A stretch of DNA of 64,000 bases, from positions 3,516,501 through 3,580,500 of the forward strand of contig NZ_CP147404.1 in assembly GCF_037201805.1 (NCBI RefSeq), given 5' to 3'. A model generated the notes under the pieces. The model was not told where the DNA came from, searched no databases, and saw nothing but the letters and a program-made list of their open reading frames with translations. Both the position numbers and the translations under genes were made by a program. Positions 51,732 to 60,937 of this stretch are shown one piece after another. The DNA is from Bacillus sp. FJAT-52991. Lineage in GTDB: Bacteria; Bacillota; Bacilli; Bacillales; Domibacillaceae. Every line of letters starts with the position of its first letter. Within the stretch, counting starts at the first letter, position 1.

Positions 51732-53468
51732 TTAAACTTTAAACGGTCGATCAAGTATATAAAGACGCTGATAACGCTCATTTGTATCCAATAGCTGTTC
51801 GTGAGTACCTTGCAATATCACTTTTCCCTGATCGAGAAATAACACACGATCTGCTTTGTGAACGAACGCTAAGTGATGCGTAATCCACAAGATAGATTTT
51901 TCTTTTAGCACATCAAATATCGTCGTAAGCAATTCCTTCTCTGTTAATGGGTCAAGCCCTACCGTTGGCTCGTCTAAAATCACAATCGGTGCATCTTGCA
52001 ACAAGATACGGGCAAGAGCAATCCGTTGCCGTTCCCCTCCAGAAAAGCGACTTCCCATTTCATGCATCGGTGTTTCATAGCCATTCGGTAAAGCTTCAAT
52101 CAAGTCATGAATTTTCACTTGCTTCGCCGCTTCATACACCTCTTCATCCGTTGCATCTGGGTGTCCTAAGCGAATATTGTTTAAAATCGTCGTATCAAAC
52201 AAATGCGGATTTTGGTTTAACACAGCAACCCAGTTGGAGATATAATCACTCATGCGAGTCGTAGCTACGCCATTTAACGTAACGGCCCCTGCTGTTGGAG
52301 GTACAACCCCTTCAATTAATTTAAGGATCGTTGATTTTCCCGATCCGCTTGGTCCTAATAAAGCAATATGTTCACCTTGATTGATAGAAAAGCTAACATC
52401 CTCTAACACATTACGATGCTCCTCATACTGGAAAGAAACATTTTCGAGCTTAAGAGTGAACGATTGATCATTTGCCTCAACGATCGTTTCATCATGCTCA
52501 TCGATCGTTTTCTTGTCATCTGATTCAAGATTTGATAGGCGATCAATTGAATCTTGATACGATGGAATTTCACTGATTGCGTTTGACAGTGGCAAGAAGG
52601 CTTCTGTTAATGGAAACAACACTAATACAAAAGCAGCAATCAGTGTATAGTCAATCCCACCACTGGTACTTGCATTCGCTGTCCAAGCTAACATCGATAC
52701 AACCATTACCGCGATCACAACTTGCGCCATAGAGTTTCGCCATCTCATAAAGCGATTGCGCTTCTGTTCTAACAACAATAGTTCATGTTCTGCACGCTCA
52801 TACTCTTCAATAAATTCCTTTTGGCGTCCACTATATTGCCAGTCACTTACGCCCATCACCGCATCCGTTAATTGCCCATAAAGAGCATGACGATCTTGTT
52901 TAATCTGTTGTACTTTCGCTTTCATCACAAGCAGAGAAACAAACGGAAACAGGAACACTAATACCCCCGCATAAATCGCCATAAGAAGAGCAAATGGCCA
53001 TGAGAAAAACCCAAGTGCAATAACCGCGATCAAGTAAAGAAACAGGCTCACTAAACTAGGAAAGACCGTTTTTAAATAAATATCTTGAAGCCGTTCAATA
53101 TCATCGGCTAGTATCCCTAATACATCTCCTGTCTTTAATGTTGAACGTGGATGTAATACTTGTGGTTCAATGAGTTGATACACTTTTAATCGCATCTTGG
53201 AAAGAATCTTCAATACAACGTCATGCCCAACTAGTCTCTCAATATAACTCGATACTGCTCGTCCAATACCAAGTGCTCGAACGCCGACAATCGGAATATA
53301 AATCATCAGCAAGTTTTCTGGTCTTGTAGCGGCTTTAGAAATTAAGTATCCAGAGGTATACATTAAGAAGGATGCCGAAAAGACGGTTAGCAACCCTAAT
53401 AAAACAACAAATACCAGCAATAGTTTGTTCTCTTTTAAATAAGGGAGAACCCAGCCTTTATCGTTCAT
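51732..53468 (-). CDS. cydD: CydD, ABC exporter half needed for cytochrome bd assembly
   Basis: 578 residues: six-helix membrane domain followed by an ATPase with Walker [10 protein letters not shown], signature SGGERQR and Walker B IVILDEPT. With CydC it forms the heterodimer needed for cytochrome bd maturation, exporting thiols or heme-related compounds. Overlaps the upstream cydC by 4 nt. Named by gene order as in B. subtilis (cydABCD). Convergent with lctP. Confidence 0.9.
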   Translation of the reverse strand: MNDKGWVLPYLKENKLLLVFVVLLGLLTVFSASFLMYTSGYLISKAATRPENLLMIYIPIVGVRALGIGRAVSSYIERLVGHDVVLKILSKMRLKVYQLIEPQVLHPRSTLKTGDVLGILADDIERLQDIYLKTVFPSLVSLFLYLIAVIALGFFSWPFALLMAIYAGVLVFLFPFVSLLVMKAKVQQIKQDRHALYGQLTDAVMGVSDWQYSGRQKEFIEEYERAEHELLLLEQKRNRFMRWRNSMAQVVIAVMVVSMLAWTANASTSGGIDYTLIAAFVLVLFPLTEAFLPLSNAISEIPSYQDSIDRLSNLESDDKKTIDEHDETIVEANDQSFTLKLENVSFQYEEHRNVLEDVSFSINQGEHIALLGPSGSGKSTILKLIEGVVPPTAGAVTLNGVATTRMSDYISNWVAVLNQNPHLFDTTILNNIRLGHPDATDEEVYEAAKQVKIHDLIEALPNGYETPMHEMGSRFSGGERQRIALARILLQDAPIVILDEPTVGLDPLTEKELLTTIFDVLKEKSILWITHHLAFVHKADRVLFLDQGKVILQGTHEQLLDTNERYQRLYILDRPFKV

Positions 53469-55186
53469 GTCTCATCCCCCATTTGTATTTTCACCATCTG
53501 ATAGTACTGTCCTTTCTTTCTCATAAGCTCCTCATGCGTGCCTTCTTCCACAATATTTCCTTTATCTAAGAAATAAATATAATCCATCTCAAGCATCCAA
53601 TGAAGTCGATGAGTGGCCAGTAACACAAGCTTATCTTTAAAGAGGTTAAGAAATTTTGCTTTCAAATCGTATTCTGTTTCAATATCTAAATGAGCAGTTG
53701 GCTCATCTAGTAAAAGCAACGGGCGATTTTCAAGAAAAGCACGAGCAATCGCTACTCGCTGAGCTTGTCCACCACTAAGTGATCGTCCACCTTCACCAAT
53801 TTTTTCTTGAAGCCCGTTAGGAAATTCCTCTAGTAACTGCGATAAGCCTGCCTGCTCGGCCGCCCACTGTACTTCTTCCATCGTGGCCTTCGGTTGATAA
53901 AAAGCAATATTGTTTAATAACGTATCTTGAAACAAATAAGGCTGTTGAGGAATATAAATTAATTGCTCTTGCCATTCTTTTCTTTGCAAGTGAGTAAATG
54001 ATTGTCCGTTGATGTTGATGCTGCCTGAATGTGTCTCAACAAAGCCACCGATCAGATCAATGAGCGTTGATTTCCCCGCACCACTTTCGCCGACAATACC
54101 GATCTTCTTGTGTCCTTTGATAGACAGCGATACATCGGCAAGGGATGGGTTCCCCTCTTCTTCATGTTGAACAGTCACAGAAGATAATTCGATGCTAGTG
54201 TCTTCACCGACACGATCAAGCGGTTGTCTTTCTTCCACCTTAAAATGAGGAATGGAAGCAATCTCTTTTAATTTCTTTCCCGCTTCTTGCCCATTTAACG
54301 TCGCATGATAATCCGAACCAACCTCTCGTATAGGGAGGAAATACTCTGGTGCCAAAATTAAAATCGTCAATGCCGGCTGTAGCAGCAATTCCCCTTCGAC
54401 TAAACGAAGCCCTAAGAAAACAGCCACCGTAGCCACCGAAAGCATCGTAAAGAAATCCATCGCAAACGATGATAAAAAAGCAAACTTCAATGTTCCCATT
54501 GTCGTTTTGCGGTAGCGATCACTCACCATTTCAATCTTTTGACCATGCGATCGACTTAACCCTAAAAATTTTAATGTTTCTAGTCCTCTTAATGAATCGA
54601 CAAAATGATTAGATAGAACTCGATACATTTTCCACTGCTTATCTGCCTTTTTCTGAGCGGCCCAGCCGAGTAAGATCATAAAGGCAATCAAAATCGGTAA
54701 AGTCACAATTAAAATAATGGCAGACGTGCGATCTTGGATCCAAATATACACAACAATCAGTGCAGGAATAATCGCCATATTCACCATCTTCGGCGTAAAC
54801 AACATGATGTATTGCTTAAACTGAGAAATACCATCTAACAGTAACGTTACAATGTTCCCCGTTCCAAGTTGTTTAGCGGCACGAGGTCCTTGATGAAATA
54901 AGCTATTTAACACCTCTGCACGTAATTTCGCCCCTACATTCGCTGCATAGCGATCTACCATTTTATGTTTTACATGTTGAATCCCATGACGAGCCAATAA
55001 ACTAAGCACAAACCAAAGCGTCTCTACATACACCTCTTGAAAAGGGCCGGAATTAAAAAGATGAGTGACCACTTCTGCAAGCATAATTGCTTGCAGAAGA
55101 ATGGACACTCCTTGTAACACTGTCAATATAGTAAGAGACGCTAATAATTTTTTCATACCTTCATATTGAAGTAATTGTTTATCCAT
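53465..55186 (-). CDS. cydC: CydC, ABC exporter half for cytochrome bd assembly
   Basis: 573 residues. Membrane domain (1-about 320) plus ATPase with Walker A GESGAGKST, signature LSGGQAQR and Walker B LLLDEPTAHLD. Its partner is the CydD half downstream. The start lies on the cydB stop (1-nt overlap), so translation is coupled across the whole operon. Confidence 0.9.
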   Translation of the reverse strand: MDKQLLQYEGMKKLLASLTILTVLQGVSILLQAIMLAEVVTHLFNSGPFQEVYVETLWFVLSLLARHGIQHVKHKMVDRYAANVGAKLRAEVLNSLFHQGPRAAKQLGTGNIVTLLLDGISQFKQYIMLFTPKMVNMAIIPALIVVYIWIQDRTSAIILIVTLPILIAFMILLGWAAQKKADKQWKMYRVLSNHFVDSLRGLETLKFLGLSRSHGQKIEMVSDRYRKTTMGTLKFAFLSSFAMDFFTMLSVATVAVFLGLRLVEGELLLQPALTILILAPEYFLPIREVGSDYHATLNGQEAGKKLKEIASIPHFKVEERQPLDRVGEDTSIELSSVTVQHEEEGNPSLADVSLSIKGHKKIGIVGESGAGKSTLIDLIGGFVETHSGSININGQSFTHLQRKEWQEQLIYIPQQPYLFQDTLLNNIAFYQPKATMEEVQWAAEQAGLSQLLEEFPNGLQEKIGEGGRSLSGGQAQRVAIARAFLENRPLLLLDEPTAHLDIETEYDLKAKFLNLFKDKLVLLATHRLHWMLEMDYIYFLDKGNIVEEGTHEELMRKKGQYYQMVKIQMGDET

Positions 55187-56196
55187 TAATAAACCATGTC
55201 CTTCCCATCTACACGTTTACGGAATACATAGTAGCTCCAAATTTGGTAACCTAGAACAAATGGAAGAAGAGTAAAAGCAACGATCGTCATTACTTTTAAA
55301 GAATAAGCACCCGATGCTGCATTATAAACAGTTAAATCATACGCACTGCTGATCGAGCTAATCATCACGCGAGGGAATAATGCAACAAAAATCGTTGCAA
55401 TCGTTAAAGCGATTCCCATACCGCTGAAGAAAAAGCTCCAACCATCTCGTTGCTGCTTTAGCGTAAAGATCGATGCCACATAGCAAACAACGATTAGTCC
55501 AATCATAGGGATTGTTACATTTTCTCTATACGTAAATAAATCTGTGTACTCAGAAGAAAGTGCAACGAAGGCAACAAGAGCGACGATCACAGCAAACACC
55601 ACTTTTTGGGCCAGCTTGCGAGCACGTACTTGTAAGTCTCCCACTGTACGTAACGTTAAAAATACCAGTCCGTGCATTAAGCATAATAATGTCACAACTA
55701 ATCCGCCTGTAAGAGAATACACGTTCACGTAATCTGTGAATCCCGCATTTAATGTCATCGTTTCATCAATTGGCATTCCTTTTAACAGACTCGTAAATAA
55801 AACTCCGAATAAAAATGGCGGCAGTAAGCTTCCGATAAAGATGACCCAGTCCCAAGTATTCGTCCACTTAGAACTGTTAACTTTTCCTCTAAATTCAAAT
55901 GCTACACCACGACCAATTAAAGCAAGTAAAACAAATACGAATGGAATGTAGTATCCACTAAACATAGTTGCGTACCAGTGTGGAAAAGCGGCAAATATCG
56001 CTCCTCCTGCTGTAAGTAGCCATACTTCATTCGCATCCCAGAAAGGACCAATCGTATTAATCATCATTCTTCGTTCCAAATCATTTTGCCCTAGAATCCG
56101 TCCAGCCATTCCTACACCAAAATCAAATCCTTCAAGGAAGAAGAAGCCGATAAACAGAACAGCTATGAGAATAAACCATAATTCACTTAACTCCAT
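55186..56196 (-). CDS. cydB: cytochrome bd quinol oxidase subunit II
   Basis: 336 residues, eight to nine helices. N-terminal motif FFLEGFDFGVGM and WDANEVWLLTAGGAIFAAFP are subunit II hallmarks. Partner of CydA, with 1-nt overlaps at both ends of the gene. Length agrees with B. subtilis CydB. Confidence 0.95.
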   Translation of the reverse strand: MELSELWFILIAVLFIGFFFLEGFDFGVGMAGRILGQNDLERRMMINTIGPFWDANEVWLLTAGGAIFAAFPHWYATMFSGYYIPFVFVLLALIGRGVAFEFRGKVNSSKWTNTWDWVIFIGSLLPPFLFGVLFTSLLKGMPIDETMTLNAGFTDYVNVYSLTGGLVVTLLCLMHGLVFLTLRTVGDLQVRARKLAQKVVFAVIVALVAFVALSSEYTDLFTYRENVTIPMIGLIVVCYVASIFTLKQQRDGWSFFFSGMGIALTIATIFVALFPRVMISSISSAYDLTVYNAASGAYSLKVMTIVAFTLLPFVLGYQIWSYYVFRKRVDGKDMVY

Positions 56197-57593
56197 TATT
56201 GGTAAGCCTCCTTATCAAACGGATCGATAATGTCGTTCATATCTTTAGAATCATGGCCATGCTCTGTTCCCTTTTTAATCTCTCGAACGAACAAGTAAAC
56301 CAACACAATCCCAAGAATTAAATAAATCGTTGTAAAGGCGATAAACGAGAACAATAACTCGTTATATGAAACATTAGGTGAGATAGAAGCAGACGTTGTC
56401 ATCAGACCAAATACCGTCCATGGTTGACGACCAATCTCTGTCATAACCCAACCGGCTGTATTCGCAATAAACGGAAAAGAAATCAATCCAACCATAATTC
56501 TCAAGAACCATTTCTTATTCATTAACTTGTTTTTGAATTGAAGCCATAATCCTAATAGTGAAAATAGGATCATCACCATTCCAGCCCCAACCATGATTCT
56601 AAAGCTCCAGAACGTCGTTTTAACAGGCGGAATATAGTCTCCAGGGCCATACTTCTCTTCATACTCTTTTTGAAGCGTCAACATGCCTGGCACAGAACCT
56701 GAGAACTTCTCATAAGTTAAGTAGCTCAATGCATATGGAATAGCAATTTCAAATGAATTTTCTTGTTTTTCAACATCAATTTTGGCAAATGCTGTCCAAG
56801 GAGCAGGGTCTTCACTATCTTCCCACAATGCTTCACTAGCTGCCATTTTCATTGGCTGCGAATGCATTAAATGCTGAGCCTGAGAGTGACCACTAAAGGC
56901 AATCCCGAATCCAGAGATAAGCGCCACGACCATAGCCATATTAAAAGATTTAGTAAAAAACTCTGTTTCTTTTTTCTTTAATAGTTTATACGCACTCACG
57001 CCACCAATGAAGAATGCTCCTGTCGCAAATGCACCAAAGATCACGTGTGGAAACTCCACTAATAGCTGAGGATTTGTCAATAAAGCAAAGAAGTCATTCA
57101 TCTCAGCTCTTCCATTTTTTATCTCAAAGCCCACTGGCTCCTGCATAAATGAATTGGCTGCTAAGATCCAAAGAGCCGATAACATCGTTCCAATCGACAC
57201 AAGCCAAATACACATTAAATGCACTTTCTTAGATAAGCGGTCCCAACCGAAAATCCATAATCCGATGAATGTGGACTCCATAAAGAAAGCAAGCAATGCT
57301 TCAATCGCAAGCGGCGCACCAAACACATCACCCACAAATCGCGAGTATTCTGACCAGTTCATTCCAAACTGGAACTCCTGAATAATACCAGTCACAACCC
57401 CTACCGCAAAGTTAAGAAGGAATAAATGTCCCCAAAACTTCGCCATTTTCTTGTAAATCTCTTGTTTTTTCACTACATAAAATGTTTCCATTAACGCTAC
57501 CATAAACACAAGTCCGATAGACAATGGAACAAATAAAAAGTGAAAAATCGTAGTAGCCCCAAACTGAAGTCTAGCTAACAACAACTCATCCAT
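56196..57593 (-). CDS. cydA: cytochrome bd quinol oxidase subunit I
   Basis: 465 residues. Heme ligand His18 (TTIFHFL), a second His (SGHSQAQHLM area) and a Met; GRQPWTVFGLMTT marks the C-terminal part. The quinol-binding loop carries GPGDYIPPVKTTFWSFRIM. High-affinity oxygen reduction at low oxygen. RBS GAGGG before ATG 57593, with 350 bp upstream holding a Rex-like box. First gene of cydABCD. Confidence 0.96.
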   Translation of the reverse strand: MDELLLARLQFGATTIFHFLFVPLSIGLVFMVALMETFYVVKKQEIYKKMAKFWGHLFLLNFAVGVVTGIIQEFQFGMNWSEYSRFVGDVFGAPLAIEALLAFFMESTFIGLWIFGWDRLSKKVHLMCIWLVSIGTMLSALWILAANSFMQEPVGFEIKNGRAEMNDFFALLTNPQLLVEFPHVIFGAFATGAFFIGGVSAYKLLKKKETEFFTKSFNMAMVVALISGFGIAFSGHSQAQHLMHSQPMKMAASEALWEDSEDPAPWTAFAKIDVEKQENSFEIAIPYALSYLTYEKFSGSVPGMLTLQKEYEEKYGPGDYIPPVKTTFWSFRIMVGAGMVMILFSLLGLWLQFKNKLMNKKWFLRIMVGLISFPFIANTAGWVMTEIGRQPWTVFGLMTTSASISPNVSYNELLFSFIAFTTIYLILGIVLVYLFVREIKKGTEHGHDSKDMNDIIDPFDKEAYQ

Positions 57594-57745
57594 TTGTTTC
57601 CCTCCACATTTTCTGCGTTTTGTACCCTAGAGTTGATCTTTGTTCACAAATTCACATTTTATCTAACATAGTTACTATTGTAGACCAGACGTATGGAGAA
57701 TTTATGAGGTCTTTTTAAACAACTTGTGATAGATTTGCGTACAAT

Positions 57746-57763
57746 TTGTGACAACCTTCACAT
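57746..57763. promoter_or_regulatory. Rex-like operator upstream of cydABCD
   Basis: TTGTGACAACCTTCACAT matches the Rex consensus TTGTGAA-N4-TTCACAA at 12 of 14 defined positions. Rex represses cyd and lactate genes in Bacillus when NADH is low. Confidence 0.75.
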
Positions 57764-57867
57764 AATCGAGTGTTCAAATCCATACCTTATGACTTATATA
57801 GTTGACAAAAACAAGAAAAAACCATTTTCATGATGTGGAGGTTGAAAAATGGTAAATAGAAGCAAAT

Positions 57868-57906
57868 AAAAAAGAGTCTAATCCTCATATAAATAAGATT
57901 AGACCC
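57868..57906 (-). terminator. intrinsic terminator of the YeiH-family gene
   Basis: GAGTCTAATC (57874-57883) pairs with GATTAGACCC (57897-57906). On the minus strand a T-run follows. Confidence 0.82.
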
Positions 57907-57945
57907 TAGATTTATCAGGTATATAATAATCTAGATAGTTTCATG

Positions 57946-58983
57946 TTAAACAATAAAGAAAGCGATGATCGACAACGCCACGGATGTGATCGTCATCGCC
58001 AGAAGAGGACGTAAAGCTCTTGTACGCAAATCCTTCAAGTTTACATTGAGTCCAAGTCCGACCATTGCTGCAGTTAACAACCATGTTGTTAACGTGAAAA
58101 CGGCATTCATCACACTTTCAGGCACCTCAATAGAATGTCCAAATACATAACTCCCTAGAATACTTAAAATGATAAACCCAACAAGAAACCATGGATATTC
58201 CATCTTTGTATTCATTTCTTCGGAGCCTTTATTTTTACGCTTCATCAAAAAGATGAATACAAAGCAAAGTGGGACAAGTAGAAAAACACGACCTAATTTA
58301 GCTAACAAAGCGATTGCTAACGCATCTTCTCCTGCTGGTTCGGCCGCCAGTGCAACATGGGCAAGTTCATGGAGTGTCATTCCGGACCAAACTCCATATT
58401 GAATATCGTCCAAAGGTAAAAATGGACGCAAAATGGTGTAAGCAATTGCGAAAATTGTTCCCATTAATGCGATAATCCCAACACTGATCGCCGTATCCTC
58501 ATCCTTTGATTTGATAATCGGTGCGACCGCTGCAATGGCTGCTGCCCCGCACACTCCTGTTCCAACTCCAAGCAACAAAGATATCATTTTATCGGCTTTA
58601 AGTATTTTTGCGAGCCAAATAGTCGCAAAGATAGCAAAAATAATGACCCCTGCATCACGTATTAAAAGCCCTATCCCATCACTGAGAACGGTAGCGATGT
58701 TCAATTTTAAACCGTATAAAATAATAGCAACCCTCAGTAACCTTTTTGATGAAAAGGTGATTCCAGATCGCAAGGCTTCAGGGTACCCAAAAATTTGACG
58801 ATACACAATCGCAATAATAATCGCGCATGCCAGTTGACCAACATAATTAAATCCGGGAATTAATGCTAATAAATATCCTAATAAAGCAATAAAAAATGTG
58901 AAGGCGACCCCACCTGTCCATGCTGCTTGAGGCGAAAGTTTTTTCTCTCTCTGTTCGACTATATCTATCTTTTCTAACCCCAT
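57946..58983 (-). CDS. YeiH/UPF0324-family membrane protein (putative sulfate exporter)
   Basis: 345 residues, about ten helices. Typical segments are GYPEALRSGITFSSKRLLRVAI (here split: RSGITFSSKRLLRVAIILYG), GVGTGVCGAAAIAAVAP and TLHELAHVALAAEPAG. The family is annotated as putative sulfate exporters; the substrate is not proven here. ATG 58983 lies 8 nt after AGGAGG; the frame-open GTG 58992 overlaps that RBS. Divergent from a LysR gene, as yeiH/yeiE in E. coli. Confidence 0.85.
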   Translation of the reverse strand: MGLEKIDIVEQREKKLSPQAAWTGGVAFTFFIALLGYLLALIPGFNYVGQLACAIIIAIVYRQIFGYPEALRSGITFSSKRLLRVAIILYGLKLNIATVLSDGIGLLIRDAGVIIFAIFATIWLAKILKADKMISLLLGVGTGVCGAAAIAAVAPIIKSKDEDTAISVGIIALMGTIFAIAYTILRPFLPLDDIQYGVWSGMTLHELAHVALAAEPAGEDALAIALLAKLGRVFLLVPLCFVFIFLMKRKNKGSEEMNTKMEYPWFLVGFIILSILGSYVFGHSIEVPESVMNAVFTLTTWLLTAAMVGLGLNVNLKDLRTRALRPLLAMTITSVALSIIAFFIV

Positions 58984-59084
58984 CAAAAACACCTCCTACT
59001 TCAACTATAATGGAAGTTCTTCTATAAGAAAAATAACTATTTATGATGATCATAATAAGTAAATTGATATAATAGATAAAGTGA

Positions 59085-59294
59085 AACTTTATTCAGTGGC
59101 GGGGTTCTTCATCCCCTGCTGATAAAAGAAGAACAAAGGCTAACGTCGCAACGTCCTGTTGCAACGCCTTTGTAACCTGCATCGTGCAGGCCCGAACGGA
59201 TCGGGCTTTTACGGGCAGTTGATCCCCTGCCTAAATGGCTTTGCTTCTCCTGCTATTTTGAGGTGGGGGTCTTACTGCCCGTTAATGCGGGATG
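59085..59294 (+). ncRNA. long HEARO-like structured element (ORF-less)
   Basis: Inserted after GTGA (59081-59084); begins AACTTTATTCAGTGGCGGGG and ends TTACTGCCCGTTAATGCGGG ATGA. Several hairpins are visible: TCAG...CTGA around GGGG/CCCC (59093-59121), AAAGGC...GCCTTT (59136-59171), CCTGCATCGTGCAGG (59176-59190), CCCG-AACGGAT-CGGG (59191-59205) and CCCG/CGGG (59278-59291). Insertion after GTGA/ATGA and the folded form resemble HEARO RNAs, now known as IscB omega-RNAs, but no iscB gene follows. It separates the YeiH and LysR genes. Family assignment is tentative. Confidence 0.5.
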
Positions 59295-59318
59295 AAAAAT
59301 ATTTAGAGGAGAATCAAT

Positions 59319-60236
59319 ATGGATATCCATCTACAAGTTTTTGTGACAGTGGCAGAAAAAAAGAACTTTTCTAAAGCGGCGGAAGAATTACATATGACAC
59401 AGCCTGCCGTCAGCCAACATATTCGCAAATTAGAGGAAAGCATCGGCGTCAGATTGCTTGAACGGACGAATAAGTATGTGCGACTAAATAAAGCGGGGGA
59501 AATTGTCTTTCATCACGCGAAAGAAATCGTAGGGTTATATACAAGAATGCAGCATCTCGTGGATGATTTAGCGAATAAAGCCAGCGGGCCGCTTTCTATT
59601 GGGGCAAGTTACACATTTGGAGAGTATATTCTCCCTCATGTTATTGCTAACATGCAAAAATCCTATCCAGATATTGTGCCAACAGTGACGATTGGCAATA
59701 CAGCGGAAATATCTAGTTTAGTCATGAGTCACCAACTTGACGTCGGCATTGTAGAGGGGCGTTTCAAAGAAGAAAAACCATTACAAACAGAAGCCATTGC
59801 AGAAGATTCCATGGTCATCGTAGCATCTCCTACACACCCATTATCCAATAAAAATGGTGAAGTGACGGTCGAAGATTTAGAACAACAAACATGGATTTTG
59901 CGTGAATTTGGTTCTGGCACAAGAGAGGCAGCCGAAAATGTCTTTCAACGTTTAAATATGTCTCCCGCTCACACGATGAACTTCGGTAGCACTCAACCCA
60001 TTAAAGAAGCAGTTGAAGCTGGGTTAGGCATCAGCTTATTGTCTCAATGGGCCATTCAAAAAGAGCTCCGTCATGGGGACTTACAAATCATTAACATGCA
60101 CGGACTACCTTTTACGAGACAATTCTCGACTGTCACAACATCTCCATTTCAAACAAAGGCACTCCAAATCTTTATTGATTTACTGCGTCACAATAAACAG
60201 TTGACTACCTTTGTCATTGGCAATAAAAAAGAATAA
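59319..60236 (+). CDS. LysR-family regulator (CysL/YeiE-like)
   Basis: 305 residues. HTH (VAEKKNFSKAAEELHMTQPA, SQHIRKLEESIGVRL) and a LysR substrate domain from about 90. Likely activates the divergent YeiH-family exporter. Similar LysR proteins (CysL, YeiE) respond to sulfur metabolites. RBS AGAGGAG before ATG 59319. The divergent intergenic region carries the HEARO-like insertion, which must have pushed operator and promoters apart (inference). Confidence 0.9.
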   Translation: MDIHLQVFVTVAEKKNFSKAAEELHMTQPAVSQHIRKLEESIGVRLLERTNKYVRLNKAGEIVFHHAKEIVGLYTRMQHLVDDLANKASGPLSIGASYTFGEYILPHVIANMQKSYPDIVPTVTIGNTAEISSLVMSHQLDVGIVEGRFKEEKPLQTEAIAEDSMVIVASPTHPLSNKNGEVTVEDLEQQTWILREFGSGTREAAENVFQRLNMSPAHTMNFGSTQPIKEAVEAGLGISLLSQWAIQKELRHGDLQIINMHGLPFTRQFSTVTTSPFQTKALQIFIDLLRHNKQLTTFVIGNKKE

Positions 60237-60272
60237 TATGCCTGTTTAGTGCGACTAAACAGGCATATTATT
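60232..60272. terminator. intrinsic terminator
   Basis: A perfect 18-bp stem (60232-60249 with 60255-60272) overlapping the LysR stop codon, with AT-rich ends. Confidence 0.85.
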
Positions 60273-60323
60273 CTGATAGCTGACCTTGTTGCTTAATCAC
60301 TAATTGGATATCCAAAACAGAAT

Positions 60324-60692
60324 TTATCTAGTCATCCCAAAAATTAATCCTGAAATATATGGAATTAGCCAAATGCACCAAACTAAGATACTAAACTTAT
60401 GGAATTTCATTTTCATATTATGATCTTTTCTAACGATAACAATCGTTGCCCAAACGGCATGAAATAACATCAATAAGATGGCCAATAACCCTGTGATCCC
60501 ATGAAAGCTAAATAAAGAGCTGTCTTCAGCTAGTTTCCCCATGATTGTTGTGCCAGCAGTATCACATACTAATCCAAGCCAAAAGATCATCACATGCCAA
60601 AGCTTTAATTCCTTTTGAATTTTTTCTCCCCACACTCCAAATGTGTAAAAAACAAGAGCTAATGTAATAAAGATAATGGCATAAACTAACAT
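60324..60692 (-). CDS. HsmA-family (TIGR03987) small membrane protein
   Basis: 122 residues, four helices. Recognised by the pattern VYAIIFITLALVFYTFGVW, WHVMIFWLGLVCDTAGT and the C-terminal FHKFSILVWCIWLIPYISG. Membrane protein of unknown role; histidines in the helices could bind heme or metal. ATG 60692 is preferred over GTG 60695 for spacing from GGAGGG. Convergent with the LysR gene. Confidence 0.8.
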   Translation of the reverse strand: MLVYAIIFITLALVFYTFGVWGEKIQKELKLWHVMIFWLGLVCDTAGTTIMGKLAEDSSLFSFHGITGLLAILLMLFHAVWATIVIVRKDHNMKMKFHKFSILVWCIWLIPYISGLIFGMTR

Positions 60693-60828
60693 CACTTTTC
60701 CCTCCTCATGGTTAGGAAGAGCTTATTTACTAACCACTTTTATTTGCCTTCATAATAAGTGAAAATTATGAACTCCAAATGAACAGCGCATTACACTGCT
60801 ATCGAAAATGATGGCAACTTGACTGTAT

Positions 60829-60868
60829 TAAAAAACGGCTCTTCACTCAAAAAAGTGAAAAGAACCGT
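60829..60868 (-). terminator. intrinsic terminator of selO (minus strand)
   Basis: ACGGCTCTTCACT pairs with AGTGAAAAGAACCGT, with one G-T pair and a bulge. On the minus strand a T6 tract follows. Confidence 0.78.
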
Positions 60869-60880
60869 TATTCTCTCATA

Positions 60881-60925
60881 TTTATCCCGCATTAACGGGC
60901 TGTAAGACCCCCACTGATTGAAGTT
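60881..60925 (-). repeat. short, internally deleted copy of HEARO-like element
   Basis: Minus-strand copy reading AACTTCAATCAGTGGGGG, TCTTACAGCCCGTTAATG, CGGGATAAA, again right after GTGA (60926-60929). It keeps both ends of the long element and lacks its interior. Confidence 0.65.
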
Positions 60926-60937
60926 TCACTTTATATA

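Larger units (their letters stand above)
57594..57945. other. 352-bp cydA promoter region
   Basis: Holds the Rex-like box (57746-57763), two TTCACA half-sites near 57643-57656 and, at the far end, the terminator of the YeiH-family gene. No ORF. Confidence 0.7.

Noticed and set aside
59159..59374. 71-codon plus-strand frame
   Set aside because: It runs across the hairpins of the HEARO-like element into the LysR gene in another frame; not a real gene.
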